Assembly: GCA_000499405.2 (NCBI GenBank)
Contig: HG738139.1
Coordinates: forward strand, 10,130,616-10,194,615
Direction: 5' to 3'
DNA: 64,000 bases
Origin: Onchocerca volvulus
Taxonomy: Eukaryota > Nematoda > Chromadorea > Rhabditida > Onchocercidae
Below the pieces are notes generated by a model. The model ran no database searches and was not told the DNA's origin. It was given only the letters and a program-made list of their open reading frames with translations. Position numbers and translations under genes: made by a program. Shown here piece by piece: positions 61,201-64,000 of this stretch. How positions within the stretch are numbered: the first letter of the stretch is position 1; each line of letters begins with the position of its first letter.

Positions 61201-64000
61201 ATCTTAAGTTCACTAATTTTCAAATATTTGGCAATATAGGGAAATGGTTATTTTTATGCTTATTCAGTTACTAAGAAGTTGAGCAAGTTAAAAAATAGTA
61301 TTGATAGCACAAAAATAATTTATTGTATTATATGCACTTAAGAAATCATTATTTCGAAAGAAAGATAGGTATTTCAGCTTCAAGAGCGACGGAGAGGAGT
61401 TTCTACACAGTCGATTGTGAGTTTTAAACCAGCTAAAATTTGCAAAATTATAAAATTTTCGAATGATTTGTAATCATAGTTTATGAATCATTCAGCACTT
61501 CTATCAAGAATACCTGTGTGTCCTACTATTGTCTGATGAAAATTGATTTGATATGAGGTGCTAAGCTTAATGCTGCTTCAAATATTTTTAATATGAAAAG
61601 AAAAAAGAAATTTTTTCCTTAACAATGATAATTATTTTTTTTTAATAGGTAATCACCATTCAAAAATGTAGTGGTTCGCAAAAGTTCAGAAGTATTTTAA
61701 GAATAATAATTTAATCTCTAGATTTCCAGTTTGAAATTCTTGACATTATACAATTTCAAAATGTTTATTATAGGCGAATCATCATATAGAAACGAAATTG
61801 AAGGTTTTGCTGAAGGTTGGTATTGTATTAATTGATTAAGATTCCGTTGCTGAAAAGATTTCTAAGTGAATTTTGAGATTTCGCTAAATTTCAAATTTCG
61901 GAAGAAAGAATTGTGAATTTCTTTTTTTTCTAGGAGAGAACTGATTTATTGAATCGAATAAATCGCTTAGAGAAAGAAAATAAAGAAAATCGTAATGTTG
62001 TACACAACGAACCACAAAGGTAAGTTCGCATAGTTATTATAAATTTTGTTAATTCATTTCAGATTTTATTAGTTTTTTTTCTTTTTTTGCTTTAATAAGC
62101 AAAATAATGGTTCAGTTGATTTTTGAGATAATTAATTCTTAGACGTTTGACATGAAATTGATTGGTAATATTCGGAAAAATTTTGTTGTGTTAATTATGG
62201 ACTGTTGCGTTATGTTTTATTCTGCAGTACTGCGTGTGGGGCAAGTATTCCAAAAGTTTTTGGAACTGAAATCAATCCATACTGTGATTATTGTCGAAAT
62301 CGAATGGAAATATGGAACAGAATGTATTTCTTTTTTTTAATTTTACAGATCGAAAAATTTTTTCAACGCTTGTATATGTGAAGTATTGTTCGTCTATTCA
62401 TTTATTTAGAAAGAAGGCTTTCTTATTTCTTTTTATATGATAAACGCGCCTTTCGATATTTATGGTATATTTTAGAAGTGTCAAGTTTCGAAATAATCTT
62501 TTGTTGATTATATAATTTATATATGATAGTTTTATTCCAGAATGAGTGGAAAAGTGATGGATTCCAGCAATTTTGTGAATACTGATCCGGACTCAAATCG
62601 GTTGAATGAAAAAGATGCTGCAATGGAAAAGATTCAAGTATACTCTATATTTATTAATGATAGTTTAGTTGAGAAAAATATACTATTATCAGTGATTAAA
62701 AAATGGCTAACAGATCTGCAATTTATCCTTTTCACTTTTTAACAGTCTAGTAAGCCAATAGTGATTCATTCTCAACTATGCATTTTGCATATTTTTATTA
62801 AATAACAAATATTTCCAGTTTAAAATTTAATTGTTTTAATTAGACTTCGAATTTAACATTTTAACGGGATTAAAATATTGTTATTTCCCCTTAGCAAGTT
62901 TTGTTTTTTTTTTTATCGCGGATTTGAATAGAATAGTTTACTTTTATTTTTTTTTTTTCATGAGCTTTTGTATGCTTTGGAAATGGAGAAATATAGGAAT
63001 AAAGCGGTGGAAAATGAGCTACAGAATAAAAATAATAATGTAAGTTTAGTTCCGAGATTGTTTTCCTGACCTTTTTTTCTATAATTTTTTCCTTTTTTCA
63101 ATAAAACTAATTAGTGGTGCAATTTTCTAATTTTATGAGAAGTGAAAAATGCTCTGATTTCAGCTGTTGAACAGTTATGAGAAATTACTTCAACGGTATG
63201 AATGTTTGGAAACAGAACTGGGTAAAAGACTAAAGGCTGATCAAAACATTATAAAAAAAATAAAGTATGTGTGTTGTTTTTAGTAGAGACGTATATAAGT
63301 TTTATATGATTATAGTGATGTCTGAAGTACTTTTTTTTTTTATTTAGCATTATAGTGGAACTTAGAATGTCTTTTAGATCAATCATGCCTAAGTTATTTG
63401 ATCATCTTTTAATCCAGAGTATTATAAAAAAAGTATCATATACAGCAAAAGATATGATAATGCAAGTAATCATCTCCATATCTTTTGTTGTAACTTTTTT
63501 CTTGAAATTTTCATGATGTACCTATTCAAAATTCAACTGATTTTTTTCACTTTTTTGACTTGCTTGCTCTAGTTTTTGAGTAGACTAATAATTATATATT
63601 TAATTCCAGTCAGAATGATCAAATTGCTTCCAAAGGCGATGTCTTCTTAATATCCCAATTGAAAGACGAGCTTGGTTTGCTTTTTCTTTCAATTAATTCC
63701 TAAGAAGAAAAGTGTAGAATTAATTGAAATGATAAGAAATTAATATTATTTCAAGGATTGGATTTGGTATGTTAGATATTAGAATTGAAAGATTATTTAC
63801 ATGACATGTTTGTATGACGGATAGGTTATAAAAACATATTCCAAAATGTTTGAAATATGCAGACATCACATCTCAGTTTTATTTTCATTTATTTAGATTT
63901 ATAAACACGACAAAATCATTACCATTTTTTTTTTTTTTTTTTTTTGGGAAAATTTTTTCTGCGTTTGCAGGTCGCTTTTCCGAAGAAGATTCGCTTTTTT
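58234..64000 (+). CDS. Coiled-coil protein, 5' part (runs off right edge)
   Basis: Thirteen exons join in phase: 58234-58285, 58891-59049, 60583-60755, 60950-61045, 61378-61416, 61774-61815, 61934-62019, 62228-62323, 62541-62637, 62965-63039, 63164-63264, 63610-63674 and 63971 to the edge, giving about 370 residues so far. Almost all is charged, heptad-like coiled coil ([60 protein letters not shown]). Two Cys pairs interrupt it: CASC near residue 68 and [11 protein letters not shown] near residue 235. A CxxC motif between coiled coils resembles the CDMC segment of rabaptin-type Rab effectors, but this is a weak hint. Small exons and short introns are consistent with a large scaffold gene. 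Confidence 0.8.
59050..60582 (+). other. Intron 2 of the coiled-coil gene
   Basis: A 1.5-kb intron. It contains a bacterial-type dGTPase fragment at 59889-59987 and, at about 60105-60225, a degenerate simple repeat around GATAGTAAGATAGTACGGTAA. The rest is AT-rich. Confidence 0.7.
59889..59987 (-). pseudogene. dgt: Fragment of bacterial dGTP triphosphohydrolase (dgt), HD domain
   Basis: About 33 codons on the minus strand read [20 protein letters not shown] then [13 protein letters not shown]. This is the HD-domain core of bacterial dGTPases, with the first metal-ligand His ([11 protein letters not shown]) and the HD pair (ALAHDL) that normally continues GHPPFGH. Here the match stops after HDL and runs into INM-stop, and upstream similarity also fades, so it is a truncated remnant, not a gene. 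Animal SAMHD1 has a different sequence in this region. The source could be a Wolbachia endosymbiont, given the inferred host type, but that is inference. Confidence 0.75.

Overview
This window is eukaryotic nuclear DNA from a nematode, probably a filarial or related spirurid worm. It is very AT-rich and has many A/T homopolymer runs. Genes are split into small exons with GT-AG introns and pyrimidine-ending TTTCAG or TTTTAG acceptors. Several 5' ends look like spliced-leader acceptors. The spirurid assignment is an inference from the general character of the genes, a Helitron relic and a short bacterial-type dGTPase fragment inside an intron; the species cannot be named from the sequence alone.

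Layout. 1-3540 (minus): 3' exons of an unrecognised acidic gene with a tandemly duplicated exon pair. 5677-7482 (plus): large exon of a Ser/Glu-rich protein with a pentapeptide repeat block. 7483-10781: gene-poor AT-rich DNA with a TATG microsatellite. 10782-15902 (plus): seven-exon multi-pass membrane protein. 17831-19582 (minus): ARF1 GTPase. 21503-24199 (plus): CD2BP2/U5-52K GYF protein, with a long hairpin in its last intron. 25187-25568 (plus): TOM7. 25569-30347: poorly resolved, with candidate short genes on both strands and an approximately 505-bp foldback element. 30348-40433 (plus): DDX55/SPB4 helicase, whose first intron holds a separate small membrane-protein gene and whose seventh intron holds a decayed 2.9-kb Helitron. 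41302-42203 (minus): G-protein gamma subunit. 42623-57380 (plus): 37-exon RRP5/PDCD11. 58234 to the window end (plus): 5' part of a coiled-coil protein, with the bacterial-type fragment in its second intron.

DDX55/SPB4 (60S assembly) and RRP5 (18S and 5.8S/25S pre-rRNA processing) are both nucleolar ribosome-biogenesis factors lying close together on the same strand; the gamma-subunit gene lies between them on the other strand. The remaining recognised genes are unrelated housekeeping functions: splicing, vesicle traffic, mitochondrial import and G-protein signalling. Exon models for the recognised genes were made by following reading frame across each junction. All phases close for ARF1, CD2BP2, TOM7, DDX55, G-gamma, RRP5, the membrane protein and the coiled-coil gene. 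Identities come from motif recognition, not from a database search.
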